A stretch of 64,000 bases of DNA, from assembly GCF_046297595.1 (NCBI RefSeq), contig NZ_JBKBHT010000009.1, forward strand, positions 1 to 64,000, given 5' to 3'. Position 1 is the stretch's first letter; every line of letters starts with the position of its first letter. Positions 35,092-41,801 of the stretch are shown in pieces. The notes under the pieces are model-generated. The model searched no databases. It saw only the letters and a list, made by a program, of their open reading frames with translations, and was not told where the DNA came from. This DNA comes from Ferrovibrio sp046297595. GTDB taxonomy: Bacteria; Pseudomonadota; Alphaproteobacteria; Ferrovibrionales; Ferrovibrionaceae. The position numbers were made by a program, and so were the translations under genes.

Positions 35092-35529
35092 TCAAATTGA
35101 GACGCCCCTCGCCTCCACCCGTTCGCGATACAGTTTCAGAAAAGCCCTGACCCTCTTCCGACCCCCATCGGTGAGGTGCCATCGGCCAGTGGACTTGTCC
35201 AAGCGCAGCGCGCCCCGGCTCTCGCCGGGGCGGAGCATGCGGTGGACGGTTGCCCGGCTGTAATACTGCCGGTACAGCACCTCAAACTCGATCAGCTTTG
35301 CGCCCGGTGATCCCCTCTGCTCCTGCTCCAGCAAGTAGAGGGCGGCCATCATCGAGTTTGGGTATTTGATGCGCCAGTTGGAGGCCCACTGCGACGTTGT
35401 GTCGAGGTAGGCCAGCAACAACTGGCGAGCCCGGGCTTCTTCCCGGGAGTGCGGTGTGTTTGGCACGGCGGGAACGCATACGCTTGTATGTGATCCCGCC
35501 TTATACCCGCCAGGTACGAAGGTGATCAA
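35092..35529 (-). CDS. Phage protein of unknown function, possible winged helix
   Basis: 145 residues. The middle is helical (EEARARQLLLAYLDTTSQWASNWRIKYPNSMMAALYLLEQEQRG). The C-terminal part ATVHRMLRPGESRGALRLDKSTGRWHLTDGGRKRVRAFLKLY looks like a winged-helix wing. It overlaps the preceding gene as ATGA. A 100-bp gap to its left (34992-35091) has only a weak GCCGGG/CCCGGC hairpin. Confidence 0.6.
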   Translation of the reverse strand: MITFVPGGYKAGSHTSVCVPAVPNTPHSREEARARQLLLAYLDTTSQWASNWRIKYPNSMMAALYLLEQEQRGSPGAKLIEFEVLYRQYYSRATVHRMLRPGESRGALRLDKSTGRWHLTDGGRKRVRAFLKLYRERVEARGVSI

Positions 35530-35939
35530 CAGCGCATGCGCTTGCGGATCAGCTCCACAGGGTAGGCGTTCACTTCTTCAATGCCCACCTGACGTAGACC
35601 CGGCGGGGCCGGCACACGGATAACGTTCAGGCCCTGCTCGCGGCAGCGATGGCAGAGCCAGAAGCCATCCCGTTTGGTGTCCTCTACCGGGTCTTCGAGG
35701 TGGATCAGGATGCCCGGCTCGTTACGCGCCAGCCACCCGAGAACGGTGTCATAGCCATACGGCACCTCCGGCGATGCCCAATGTAGCACCAGCGACGACT
35801 GCTCTGGATCGAACAGGCGCGGCCTGCTGGCCGGAGGCTCTGCGCTATAGGAGAGCGCCAGCGCGACACGTTTGACATGCTCGCGAGGCACCCCTGTGAT
35901 CGCCGCAATGCGGTCGTACAGGTTCTCGTGAACGGTCAC
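35526..35939 (-). CDS. Phage protein of unknown function
   Basis: 137 residues from the GTG at 35939, which overlaps the upstream stop as GTGA and has AAGGAG at good distance. A TTG at 35945 is too close to that site. It contains CHRCREQGLNVIRVPAP with a CxxC pair, and VLGWLARNEPGILIHLEDP. No family recognised. Confidence 0.6.
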   Translation of the reverse strand: MTVHENLYDRIAAITGVPREHVKRVALALSYSAEPPASRPRLFDPEQSSLVLHWASPEVPYGYDTVLGWLARNEPGILIHLEDPVEDTKRDGFWLCHRCREQGLNVIRVPAPPGLRQVGIEEVNAYPVELIRKRMRC

Positions 35940-36106
35940 TCCCAATCTCCTTTCGTGTGGTTGAGCAGCTTCGTGTGGTCGCGCAGCAGCGCAGACAGCG
36001 CCGCCTTACCGACGGTCACTGTCCGGCTCGTGCTGCGTACCTTGTCCAGCGCAGCGAACAGGTCATGGACCTGCTCGTTGCTGGCTTCGAGTTGCAGCTT
36101 CCGCAT
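35936..36106 (-). CDS. 56-residue phage protein, unknown
   Basis: Starts at the ATG at 36106 and ends in TGA at 35936-35938, overlapping the next gene as GTGA. Mostly helical: QVHDLFAALDKVRSTSRTV then GKAALSALLRDHTKLLNHTK. It lies 3 nt after the preceding small gene. Tight spacing on both sides supports it. Confidence 0.6.
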   Translation of the reverse strand: MRKLQLEASNEQVHDLFAALDKVRSTSRTVTVGKAALSALLRDHTKLLNHTKGDWE

Positions 36107-36109
36107 CGC

Positions 36110-36319
36110 TTAGTGGACGGCGGCAGCCTCGGCCTGCTCGCCACGCTCGACACGCTCGACAGCCTCATGCAGCTCGGTCATCGCGTCGGCCATGGCGAGC
36201 CCATAGGACAGCTTCATGATGGCGAGGATGGTGTTGCGGCTCGCGCCCTCCTTCTCCGCCTTGGCGCAGGCAGCGGCCAGAACGATCTTGGTCAACTCAG
36301 CAGGCATACGCATACTCAT
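36110..36319 (-). CDS. 69-residue phage protein, unknown
   Basis: Helical, acidic C-terminus. N-terminus MRMPAELTKIVLAAACAKAEKEG, then TILAIMKLSYGLAMADAMTELHEAVERVERGEQAEA. AAGGAGAATG precedes the start. No family recognised. Confidence 0.6.
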   Translation of the reverse strand: MSMRMPAELTKIVLAAACAKAEKEGASRNTILAIMKLSYGLAMADAMTELHEAVERVERGEQAEAAAVH

Positions 36320-36331
36320 TCTCCTTCGTGG

Positions 36332-36511
36332 TTAGTCACAGGTTGATGCACGCCAGCCAGTCACACGCCAGCCGCCGTTGGTTTTGCCGTCGGGATGCGC
36401 CTCTAGGCTCGTGTCGTAGCCTCCGGGCGGATACCGCCGGTATTCGGATGCGATGAACCGATCCGCGTCTTCGCGAGACGCGAACGGGTGGTCATAGCGG
36501 ATGATCGCCAT
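36332..36511 (-). CDS. 59-residue phage protein, downstream of RNA element A
   Basis: Start at 36511 with AAAGGAAAC upstream. An earlier in-frame AUG lies inside hairpin A (giving MCNPDNAKGNS as an extension). Compact basic/aromatic sequence: IIRYDHPFASREDADRFIASEYRRYPPGGYDTSLEAHPDGKTNGGWRVTGWR. No family recognised. Confidence 0.6.
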   Translation of the reverse strand: MAIIRYDHPFASREDADRFIASEYRRYPPGGYDTSLEAHPDGKTNGGWRVTGWRASTCD

Positions 36512-36534
36512 GCTGTTTCCTTTCGCGTTGTCGG

Positions 36535-36585
36535 GATTGCACATTGCAAGGCACCGCGATGGGCGATGCCTTGCCCTCTGCAATC
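36535..36585 (-). ncRNA. Structured RNA element, copy A
   Basis: On the minus strand: outer stem GATTGCA / TGCAATC (7 bp), internal loop GAGG / AATG, inner stem GCAAGGCA / TGCCTTGC (8 bp), 13-nt loop. It starts at the stop codon of the upstream gene and ends about 24 nt before the 36511 start codon. Same layout as copies B and C. Confidence 0.85.
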
Positions 36586-36901
36586 ACTCAGCGGGCACCA
36601 CAGTGATGCTGCCGGGCTGATAGGTGACGCGGACGCGATCACCGGCCTTGAAACCGGCGGCAATCAGGTCGCGACCGAGCATGTCAATGATGGGCTTGCC
36701 ATCAGGCCGACCAGTCACCTTGCGCTCGCCGTGGCGCGGCGCGTCGGCATCCAGCCGCATCACGATCTTCCCGGGCTTCACCGTGTAGCCGTAGATGGTC
36801 CCGCCGATGAACCCGGCATGGATCAGCCGCTTGCCGTCGAGCCACAGGCGCGGCTTCTCCCGGTTCAGGCCAATGGTGTGTTCGCTTACGATCTTCTGCA
36901 T
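36584..36901 (-). CDS. Phage protein with SymE/AbrB-like C-terminus
   Basis: 105 residues from the ATG at 36901. The C-terminal 40 residues (DMLGRDLIAAGFKAGDRVRVTYQPGSITVVPAE) match the pattern of SymE-type swapped-hairpin AbrB folds, in which a short helix is followed by GDxVxVxxxPGxIxV. The N-terminal half is basic (REKPRLWLDGKRLIHAGFIGG). SymE is an RNA-cleaving toxin or nucleoid-like protein in E. coli; here the role is unknown. Copy B of the RNA element lies just upstream. Confidence 0.6.
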   Translation of the reverse strand: MQKIVSEHTIGLNREKPRLWLDGKRLIHAGFIGGTIYGYTVKPGKIVMRLDADAPRHGERKVTGRPDGKPIIDMLGRDLIAAGFKAGDRVRVTYQPGSITVVPAE

Positions 36902-36922
36902 GGTTCTCCCTCGCTGTGGTTG

Positions 36923-36969
36923 GATCACACATTGCAGGGGACGCATTGCATCCCCTGCCCTCTGCGATC
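36923..36969 (-). ncRNA. Structured RNA element, copy B
   Basis: Minus strand: outer stem GATCGCA / TGTGATC (7 bp with one G-U pair), internal loop GAGG / AATG, inner stem GCAGGGGA / TCCCCTGC (8 bp), 9-nt loop. Ends 21 nt before the 36901 start codon and begins at the stop of the upstream gene. Confidence 0.85.
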
Positions 36970-37174
36970 ACGCATAGGCGCGGGCTTTGTCTCCGCGATG
37001 GAGCGCCAGATAGCGGGTTAGAAGGTCTGCAAAGGCAGTCTCTAGGATCGCCTTGTTGTGGCTATCAGCGGCGAACCAAGCGCGTGCGATGTGCCGCGCA
37101 AAGCTGCCCCCGATCCGCTCCATCATTTCGACAGCGGCGAATTGCTCGTTTTCGTCTGCGGTGGCGAACGTCAT
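36968..37174 (-). CDS. 68-residue phage protein, unknown
   Basis: ATG at 37174 with GGGGTGA upstream, 4 nt after the preceding stop. Helical: NEQFAAVEMMERIGGSFARHIARAWFAADSHNKAILETAFADLLTRYLALHR. No family recognised. Confidence 0.6.
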   Translation of the reverse strand: MTFATADENEQFAAVEMMERIGGSFARHIARAWFAADSHNKAILETAFADLLTRYLALHRGDKARAYA

Positions 37175-37178
37175 GGCG

Positions 37179-37379
37179 TCACCCCACTGCCAGCCCATCG
37201 GCCTGCATCGCGTCGATGATGTCGGACGCGAAGCAAGGCTCGACACACAGCCAGCGGCCAAGCCACTGCCAGCCCTCTGACTGCACGTTCGCGGTGATCC
37301 AATCCAAGGCCGCTTCCGTGCGCGGCCTCAGAGCGATCACGCTGCCGTGGTTGATTGTTTCCACGTCTACAGGCTCCAT
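37179..37379 (-). CDS. 66-residue phage protein, unknown
   Basis: ATG at 37379 with a strong GGAGGTGAAGGA site. Contains ALRPRTEAALDWITANVQSEGWQWLGRWLCVEPCFASDIIDAMQADGL. It overlaps the preceding gene by 13 nt. Confidence 0.6.
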   Translation of the reverse strand: MEPVDVETINHGSVIALRPRTEAALDWITANVQSEGWQWLGRWLCVEPCFASDIIDAMQADGLAVG

Positions 37380-37615
37380 TCCTTCACCTCCTCGTTTTCC
37401 TCGCGGCACTCCTCCGCGTACACACTCCGCGCCTTCTGCATCGCCGCGCCAAAATCGACGCTGGTCCGCGCCGACCAGTGCATCAGGTCAGTCAGTAGGT
37501 CCTGCAGGATCAGGCTCGGTTCCTCGCCCTCCAGACCCACGCGGTCGCGGAAGGCATCCAAGGCAGCCGCAGCCCAATCGGCGCGATGCCCGTTCACTGC
37601 GAAAGGTTGGTCCAT
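37367..37615 (-). CDS. 82-residue acidic phage protein, downstream of RNA element C
   Basis: ATG at 37615 with GGAGG 6 nt upstream. In-frame AUGs further up (37627, and one inside hairpin C giving MCNPMEDV) are alternatives. Acidic C-terminus with EECREENEEVKEW. No family recognised. Confidence 0.55.
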   Translation of the reverse strand: MDQPFAVNGHRADWAAAALDAFRDRVGLEGEEPSLILQDLLTDLMHWSARTSVDFGAAMQKARSVYAEECREENEEVKEWSL

Positions 37616-37629
37616 CACGTCCTCCATCG

Positions 37630-37677
37630 GATTGCACATTGCGAGGCACCCTTGCGGATGCCCCGCCCTCTGCAATC
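37630..37677 (-). ncRNA. Structured RNA element, copy C
   Basis: Minus strand: outer stem GATTGCA / TGCAATC, internal loop GAGG / AATG, inner stem GCGGGGCA / TGCCTCGC (8 bp with one G-U pair), 10-nt loop. It lies between the Cys-rich gene (ends 37700) and the 37615 start. Confidence 0.85.
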
Positions 37678-37699
37678 GTCCGTTCCTTAAGTCGAACGT

Positions 37700-38392
37700 T
37701 TAGGCCGCAGCTATGGCGGAGGCTTTGCGCTTCGCCGCGCCATGGGCCGGGAAACCGACAATCACCTTGCGATCCCTGCGCTGGCAGAGGCCGCAAGTTG
37801 CACACGTCACGTTGTCCCGATAGGTGGCCGGGCAAACAGCCACCGTGCGGCCCTGCGGGGTTTGCAGGGTGCGCGTTGCGTTGCCGTCAACGTCGGCAGG
37901 CAGCACAACCACAACCGGACCCGCGCCAGCGTCCGCCAGCTCGTCGGCGTGGCGGAGATTGTTGCCGCTCAGGTTCACGGTAAACCCGGCATCGTTCGCA
38001 GCCTTCACCGCTTCCCGGTTCGCCGCAGTCATCGGCTTGTGGGTATAGGTGAAGCCACGGCGACCAGCGTTGGCCTTGACCAGCGCGGCCAGCTTGTCAG
38101 CGTCGATCACGTCACCATCACCGGGCAGGTCGCCCGCCTGATTGTGCCGCCACAACTGCCCCTCGGGCAGCTTCTCGATCTCACCGCAGAACGCATCCCA
38201 TGACATGCCAGCCTGACCGGAAGTCACCTTCCGCCAGTACATGCCAAGGGGACCGCCTTCAGCGTAGCACCCGCCAGCGCTAGTCCGATTGAACGGACAT
38301 GCCGCCGGGCAGGTCTTCGCCGTAGTGGTCGAAACTGGAATTGGCCCCGTCTTCTCATTGCGGGACTTCAAGGTAAGCGCCACGCTCAACAT
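37700..38392 (-). CDS. Cys-rich phage protein, possible radical-SAM-like or Fe-S fold
   Basis: 230 residues from the ATG at 38392, which has AGGGGA 10 nt upstream; the ATG at 38401 is too close to that site. An N-terminal cluster TCPAACPFNRTSAGGCYAE holds three Cys and a C-terminal CPATYRDNVTCATCGLC holds four. Between them is an alternating strand/helix barrel-like region with GDLPGDGDVIDADKLAALVKAN and NLSGNNLRHADELADAG. Similar Cys-rich proteins occur in many phages as a domain of unknown function. First gene after the early promoter. Confidence 0.65.
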   Translation of the reverse strand: MLSVALTLKSRNEKTGPIPVSTTTAKTCPAACPFNRTSAGGCYAEGGPLGMYWRKVTSGQAGMSWDAFCGEIEKLPEGQLWRHNQAGDLPGDGDVIDADKLAALVKANAGRRGFTYTHKPMTAANREAVKAANDAGFTVNLSGNNLRHADELADAGAGPVVVVLPADVDGNATRTLQTPQGRTVAVCPATYRDNVTCATCGLCQRRDRKVIVGFPAHGAAKRKASAIAAA

Positions 38393-38592
38393 TGCGAACA
38401 TTTCCCCTAATTAAACGTTCACATCCAAGCGGGGCGGCATGACGAGGCAGCGGCGGTACTCTGGCCCTGCGATCCGGGCTTCTCAGGCTCTCCGGCGTTC
38501 GGAGCGGGGCTTTCACCGCTCTACCCTTCGGGGGACTGTGACCCGTCCCGTTTGCCGCTGCCCGGCGATACCGCCCGGCGTTGATGGTGAGG

Positions 38593-38621
38593 AACATAGG
38601 ACAAGTCGAAACTTGCGTCAA
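38593..38621 (-). promoter_or_regulatory. Sigma70-type early phage promoter
   Basis: On the minus strand TTGACG (38616-38621), 17-bp spacer, TATGTT (38593-38598). It reads toward the early genes, about 200 nt before the Cys-rich gene. A palindromic operator overlaps the -35 box. Confidence 0.8.
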
Positions 38622-38637
38622 GTCGAATTTTCGACTT
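38602..38637. promoter_or_regulatory. Palindromic operators at the early promoter
   Basis: AAGTCGAA-TT-TTCGACTT (38620-38637) overlaps the -35 box; a second AAGTCGAA (38603-38610, in CAAGTCGAAACTTG) lies in the spacer. A further AAGTCGAA occurs at 37689-37696 just after the first early gene. Layout fits a phage repressor operator. Confidence 0.7.
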
Positions 38638-38741
38638 CTCGCAAGCTTTTTTATAAGTACTTGTCAGGACTCAAAACTTTTTTGGTCTGACCGCCAGGCG
38701 GTGGCTGGAAATGAGCCCGAAAGGGTTGCCGATGGGGCATG

Positions 38742-38776
38742 AAAAAGGGGCGGCAATGGATCACCACTACCGCCCC
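38742..38776 (-). terminator. Rho-independent terminator upstream of the early promoter
   Basis: Minus strand: GGGGCGG (38770-38776), 16-nt loop, CCGCCCC (38747-38753), TTTTT (38742-38746). It would stop late transcripts coming from the terminase side. Confidence 0.8.
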
Positions 38777-38844
38777 CGGCTCTACAGCGAAGCCCGGCCC
38801 TGATTAGGGGGCAGGACCGGACGGGCACGAGATAGGCAAGCCGG

Positions 38845-38883
38845 AAGGGTTCCGCAAGGGGCGCCGGAAGGGATGCTGAAGGG
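38845..38883. repeat. Four AAGGG words phased at 11-12 bp
   Basis: AAGGG starts at 38845, 38856, 38868 and 38879. The helical spacing suggests a binding site for a packaging or replication protein. Confidence 0.6.
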
Positions 38884-39280
38884 ACACGGGCGGGACCGGC
38901 AAAAAACAGATAATCAGAGGCACGCTTGCAACCTTTCGCAGCCAGCCCCTACAGCCTCGCCATGCCCCTCCAGCCCCCTCTATGGTGCCCGGTCAGACCC
39001 CTTTCAGGGTGCAATAGAGTAATGATCCGTTGCCTATTGCTGGATTTCTGCGGGGTTAGACGGCTTCAGCGTCACAATCCGTGACGGAAGGCCCTGCCGA
39101 TGCCGACCCTACCCGCCTTCGTCGAGCTGGCCGAAAGGCGGCAGGGGGCCGGGGGGAATGTGGCGATCGGTCTATAGCGGTATGCCCCTCAGATTTTTCC
39201 GTCTGACATTCCGGGTTGGGGGTGTGTCGTCCCTTCTCCCCTCCAGAAAACATGGCGGCGCTCTCTCAGGGCCCTATCAG

Positions 39281-39300
39281 GTTCCCCTATAGTGACCCTT
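39281..39300 (-). promoter_or_regulatory. T7-like promoter word
   Basis: Minus strand AAGGGTCACTATAGGGGAAC contains CACTATAGGG, identical to the T7 class promoter core around +1. The upstream recognition part differs. May be a second type of phage RNA polymerase promoter. Confidence 0.45.
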
Positions 39301-39366
39301 CAAGGGACACCATAAGGGAACCTGTAGGTATAACCTCTATAGTATAAACTTCAGTGACCCTCTCCC

Positions 39367-39386
39367 TCTTAGCGGCAACCTAATTG
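39367..39386 (-). promoter_or_regulatory. SP6-like phage RNA polymerase promoter, copy 1
   Basis: Minus strand CAATTAGGTTGCCGCTAAGA; 19 of 20 bases match the copy at 60111-60130. It resembles the SP6 promoter (ATTTAGGTGACACTATAG). It lies just downstream of the large terminase stop, pointing into the genome-end region. Confidence 0.7.
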
Positions 39387-39408
39387 CCGAGGGAGTCCGA
39401 TCAATGGG

Positions 39409-41142
39409 TTAGCTGCGGCCCTCAATGGCGAACCATGAGGGGCCATTGGAGTGGCCGGCGCCGAAGACATTCTCCATGAAGCGCTCCAGCTCGGCGTCAC
39501 GAAGGGCCTCCCGATGGTCGCGGAGGGCCTGATCGGTGGAGCGGTTCATCTGCTCGACCCAATAGTGGACGGCGAGCGCCAGAGCGTCGAGGCGGTCGTC
39601 CTTGACCAGCGCTCCCTTGTCCTTGGTGATGCGGGTGAGCTGGTACATCAGGCGGAACTTGTTCACGTCCTCTGAGGGGCGATCCTCGGTGGACTTGAAG
39701 TCGCGCTCGATCACTGCACGGTCGAACACCAGGCGGTGCTGGTTCATCACCGGCTCCAGCGTGTCGATGATCCGGCGCTCCTTCTGAGTGTTGGAGCGCT
39801 CGGCGTCTTCGATGGTGACAGGGTAGATTGCCTGCATCACCGGCTTGAGGAGCTGGTTGAACATGCCGTCACCGAAGTTGGGCTCGATGATGACCTTGTT
39901 CACCTTGTGCAGCCGGGCGAGCATGGCGATGGCCTTCAGGTTCTCCTCGGAATAGCCACCGCGGAACCCGGTACATTCCAGCACGAAGAGCATGGAGTGC
40001 AGCATCTTCACGATGGCGACACCCACCTCATCGGAGCCACGGCCCGCCGGGTCGATGGCCATGACGCTGCCGGTGTACTCGGCCCACTCGGGGGCGATCC
40101 ACGCCGGGCGATAGTAGCGGTCGCCGTTGAAGCCGACGTTCGGGATGTCCGGGATGACCAGCTCGGGGCTGGAGGCCCACACGACCTTGGCCGGCGCACG
40201 CTCGGTGTTGAGCGACATCACGATCAGGTCGGCCAGCTTCAGCGGATACTTGTCGGCGTCGGACAGCGAGGTGTCCAGCATGAACTGCAAGGCGAAGCCG
40301 GAGCGGCCATAGGACGCCTCGCGCTCCATCAGGTCGTGATCCGAGAAGCGGCGGATGTCGGTCGGTGCGCGGCGCTCGCCAAGGGACAGGTCGCGGTCGA
40401 GCTGATCGGCAATGAATGGCGCCAGGCGGTTGCCGTAGCGCTCGCGCTGCTTCTCGTCGGGGAACCGCGCCGGCCAGACGCGGACCTCATAGCCGCGCTC
40501 GGGCAGGACGTTGTAGAGGCTCTGCTCGGTCTGCGGCGTGCCTAGGTAGATCACGCGGCCACCGGGCTTCAGCACGGCGTCAAACTCCTTCACGGCCTCC
40601 GCGAGCTTGTCGCGCATCATCTGCGTGGCGGAGTTGTTCGGCACCTCGATGTCGTCCGCGATGATCACGTCAGCGCGGCTACCGGCGATCTGGCCGGTGA
40701 TGCCGACCGACTTGACGGACGGCGCGTGCGAGGCGCGGGCCGGGCCCACGTCGAAGGCGACCTTGGACTGGCGCTGACCCTCGCGGGGCTTCAGGTGTTG
40801 CAGCTCCGGCATCTCGTGGATCAGTCGGAGGGTGAAGGTGGTGAAGTCGTCGGCGCGGATTTTGGACGCCGAGACGACAAGGATGTTGAGCTGCGGGTTG
40901 CAGTAGAGCAGCCAGCAGACGAAGGCCGAGGTGACCCACGACTTGCCGACCCCTCGGAACGCTTCGATGATGCAGCGCTTGGGGCCGTGCTGTAGATACC
41001 TGGCGATGTCGTACTGGACGGGGGTGGGCTCGGGCAGGTTCAGGTGCCGCCACACGAGCCATAGAAACTTGCGGAAGTCTGCCTTGAGGGGATCGGACGG
41101 GGTAGCCGCCGTGGTCCCGAGCAGGTGGTCTTTTCGGCTCAC
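39409..41142 (-). CDS. Terminase large subunit (T7 gp19-like)
   Basis: 577 residues, the size of podoviral DNA maturase B. Walker A is AFRGVGKSW, Walker B VIIADDIEV, and the nuclease acidic residues are in VMAIDPAGRGSDEVGV and DDRLDALALAVHYWV. It packages DNA into the prohead through the portal. Separated from the small terminase by a small interrupted gene. Confidence 0.95.
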   Translation of the reverse strand: MSRKDHLLGTTAATPSDPLKADFRKFLWLVWRHLNLPEPTPVQYDIARYLQHGPKRCIIEAFRGVGKSWVTSAFVCWLLYCNPQLNILVVSASKIRADDFTTFTLRLIHEMPELQHLKPREGQRQSKVAFDVGPARASHAPSVKSVGITGQIAGSRADVIIADDIEVPNNSATQMMRDKLAEAVKEFDAVLKPGGRVIYLGTPQTEQSLYNVLPERGYEVRVWPARFPDEKQRERYGNRLAPFIADQLDRDLSLGERRAPTDIRRFSDHDLMEREASYGRSGFALQFMLDTSLSDADKYPLKLADLIVMSLNTERAPAKVVWASSPELVIPDIPNVGFNGDRYYRPAWIAPEWAEYTGSVMAIDPAGRGSDEVGVAIVKMLHSMLFVLECTGFRGGYSEENLKAIAMLARLHKVNKVIIEPNFGDGMFNQLLKPVMQAIYPVTIEDAERSNTQKERRIIDTLEPVMNQHRLVFDRAVIERDFKSTEDRPSEDVNKFRLMYQLTRITKDKGALVKDDRLDALALAVHYWVEQMNRSTDQALRDHREALRDAELERFMENVFGAGHSNGPSWFAIEGRS

Positions 41143-41317
41143 GGAAGGGTTCGATTTGGGGGTTTATTTGACCAACGGATGGGGTCGGCGGGGGTGGCCG
41201 CTAGGGTAGTAGCCGCCACCCCTCCGTTGCGCTGTACGGGCTTCTAAAACGGTTCTGGCGGCATACAACTTCTTGTAGCTACCAGCTTCCTTCACACCCT
41301 GTACTTAGCGGGTCGGA
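41143..41317. other. Spacer upstream of large terminase with hairpin
   Basis: No gene. The minus strand has a strong imperfect hairpin at about 41186-41219 (GGGGTGGC...GCCACCCC type) without a T-run. Possible processing site or attenuator. Confidence 0.4.
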
Positions 41318-41530
41318 TTAGCCCACATCGCCGCCGCCGCCTTCCCACACGGTTTCGTAGACGACGGTGTTCAGGGCGGCGACCAGCTTGCGGAGGAAGG
41401 TTTCCGCGTCGGTCTGCGTGTTGCGGAGGGTCGCGCCGCCGGCCTCGAACTCAATGGTGCCGTCGCCGTACTGGCGGACGGTCACCTCGGTTTAGACGCC
41501 GAGGGTCTTCTCGATGATGATGTTCTGCAT
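41318..41530 (-). pseudogene. Small phage gene (70 codons) split by an in-frame TAA
   Basis: From the ATG at 41530 the frame reads MQNIIIEKTLGV, then TAA (41492-41494), then TEVTVRQYGDGTIEFEAGGATLRNTQTDAETFLRKLVAALNTVVYETVWEG to TAA at 41318-41320. The two parts read as one small beta-rich protein. A GTG two codons after the TAA could restart translation. Nonsense mutation, recoding, or a reinitiation start are all possible. Confidence 0.55.
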
Positions 41531-41540
41531 GGGGGGTTCC

Positions 41541-41801
41541 TCAGTTGGGGTGGAGATCGTCGTCCTCGAACTGCGGGAGCTGCGCGACGAGGTGACCGAG
41601 GCCGTTGCCATCACCCGGCTTCGCCTCGATGCCGTTGTCCTTCAGGAATTGGCGGATGGCGTTCAGGGTCGCCGCCTTGGGCTTCACCCGGACGACCTCG
41701 CCTTCCTTGGTCAGCTCCTCCTCGCCGTTCTTCAGCACGTCCGCGAAGTGGCTCGCGAGCGCGTCATGCAGGGCGGCGAGCTTGTCCTGCGATGCGGTCA
41801 T
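41541..41801 (-). CDS. Terminase small subunit (T7 gp18-like)
   Basis: 86 residues. KLAALHDALASHFADVLKNGEEELTKEG is followed by the family motif AATLNAIRQFLKDNGIEA, diagnostic of podoviral DNA maturase A. It recognises DNA for packaging with the large subunit. Start overlaps the upstream acetyltransferase stop as ATGA. Confidence 0.85.
   Translation of the reverse strand: MTASQDKLAALHDALASHFADVLKNGEEELTKEGEVVRVKPKAATLNAIRQFLKDNGIEAKPGDGNGLGHLVAQLPQFEDDDLHPN

Larger units (their letters stand above)
38393..39408. other. About 1 kb non-coding region between the terminase and the early genes (likely phage genome-end region)
   Basis: No convincing gene on either strand. Contents, from right to left in the direction of transcription: an SP6-like promoter (39367-39386), a T7-like CACTATAGGGG word (39281-39300), phased AAGGG repeats (38845-38883), a terminator (38742-38776), and the early promoter with operators (38593-38637). 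In T7 relatives the region after the large terminase is the right genome end and precedes the left-end early genes, so the packaged ends probably join here (inference). Confidence 0.65.

Noticed and set aside
35092..35104. TCTCAAATTGAGA palindrome
   Set aside because: It overlaps the stop of the 35092-35529 gene and has no second copy at a promoter; a chance palindrome cannot be excluded.
36535..37677. CRISPR array as explanation for the three repeats
   Set aside because: Spacing is irregular (about 390 and 700 bp) with genes between, and the conserved part is a two-stem RNA with covariation.
38439..38690. Plus-strand 83-codon frame in the genome-end region
   Set aside because: Opposite to all phage genes and overlapping the early promoter and operators.
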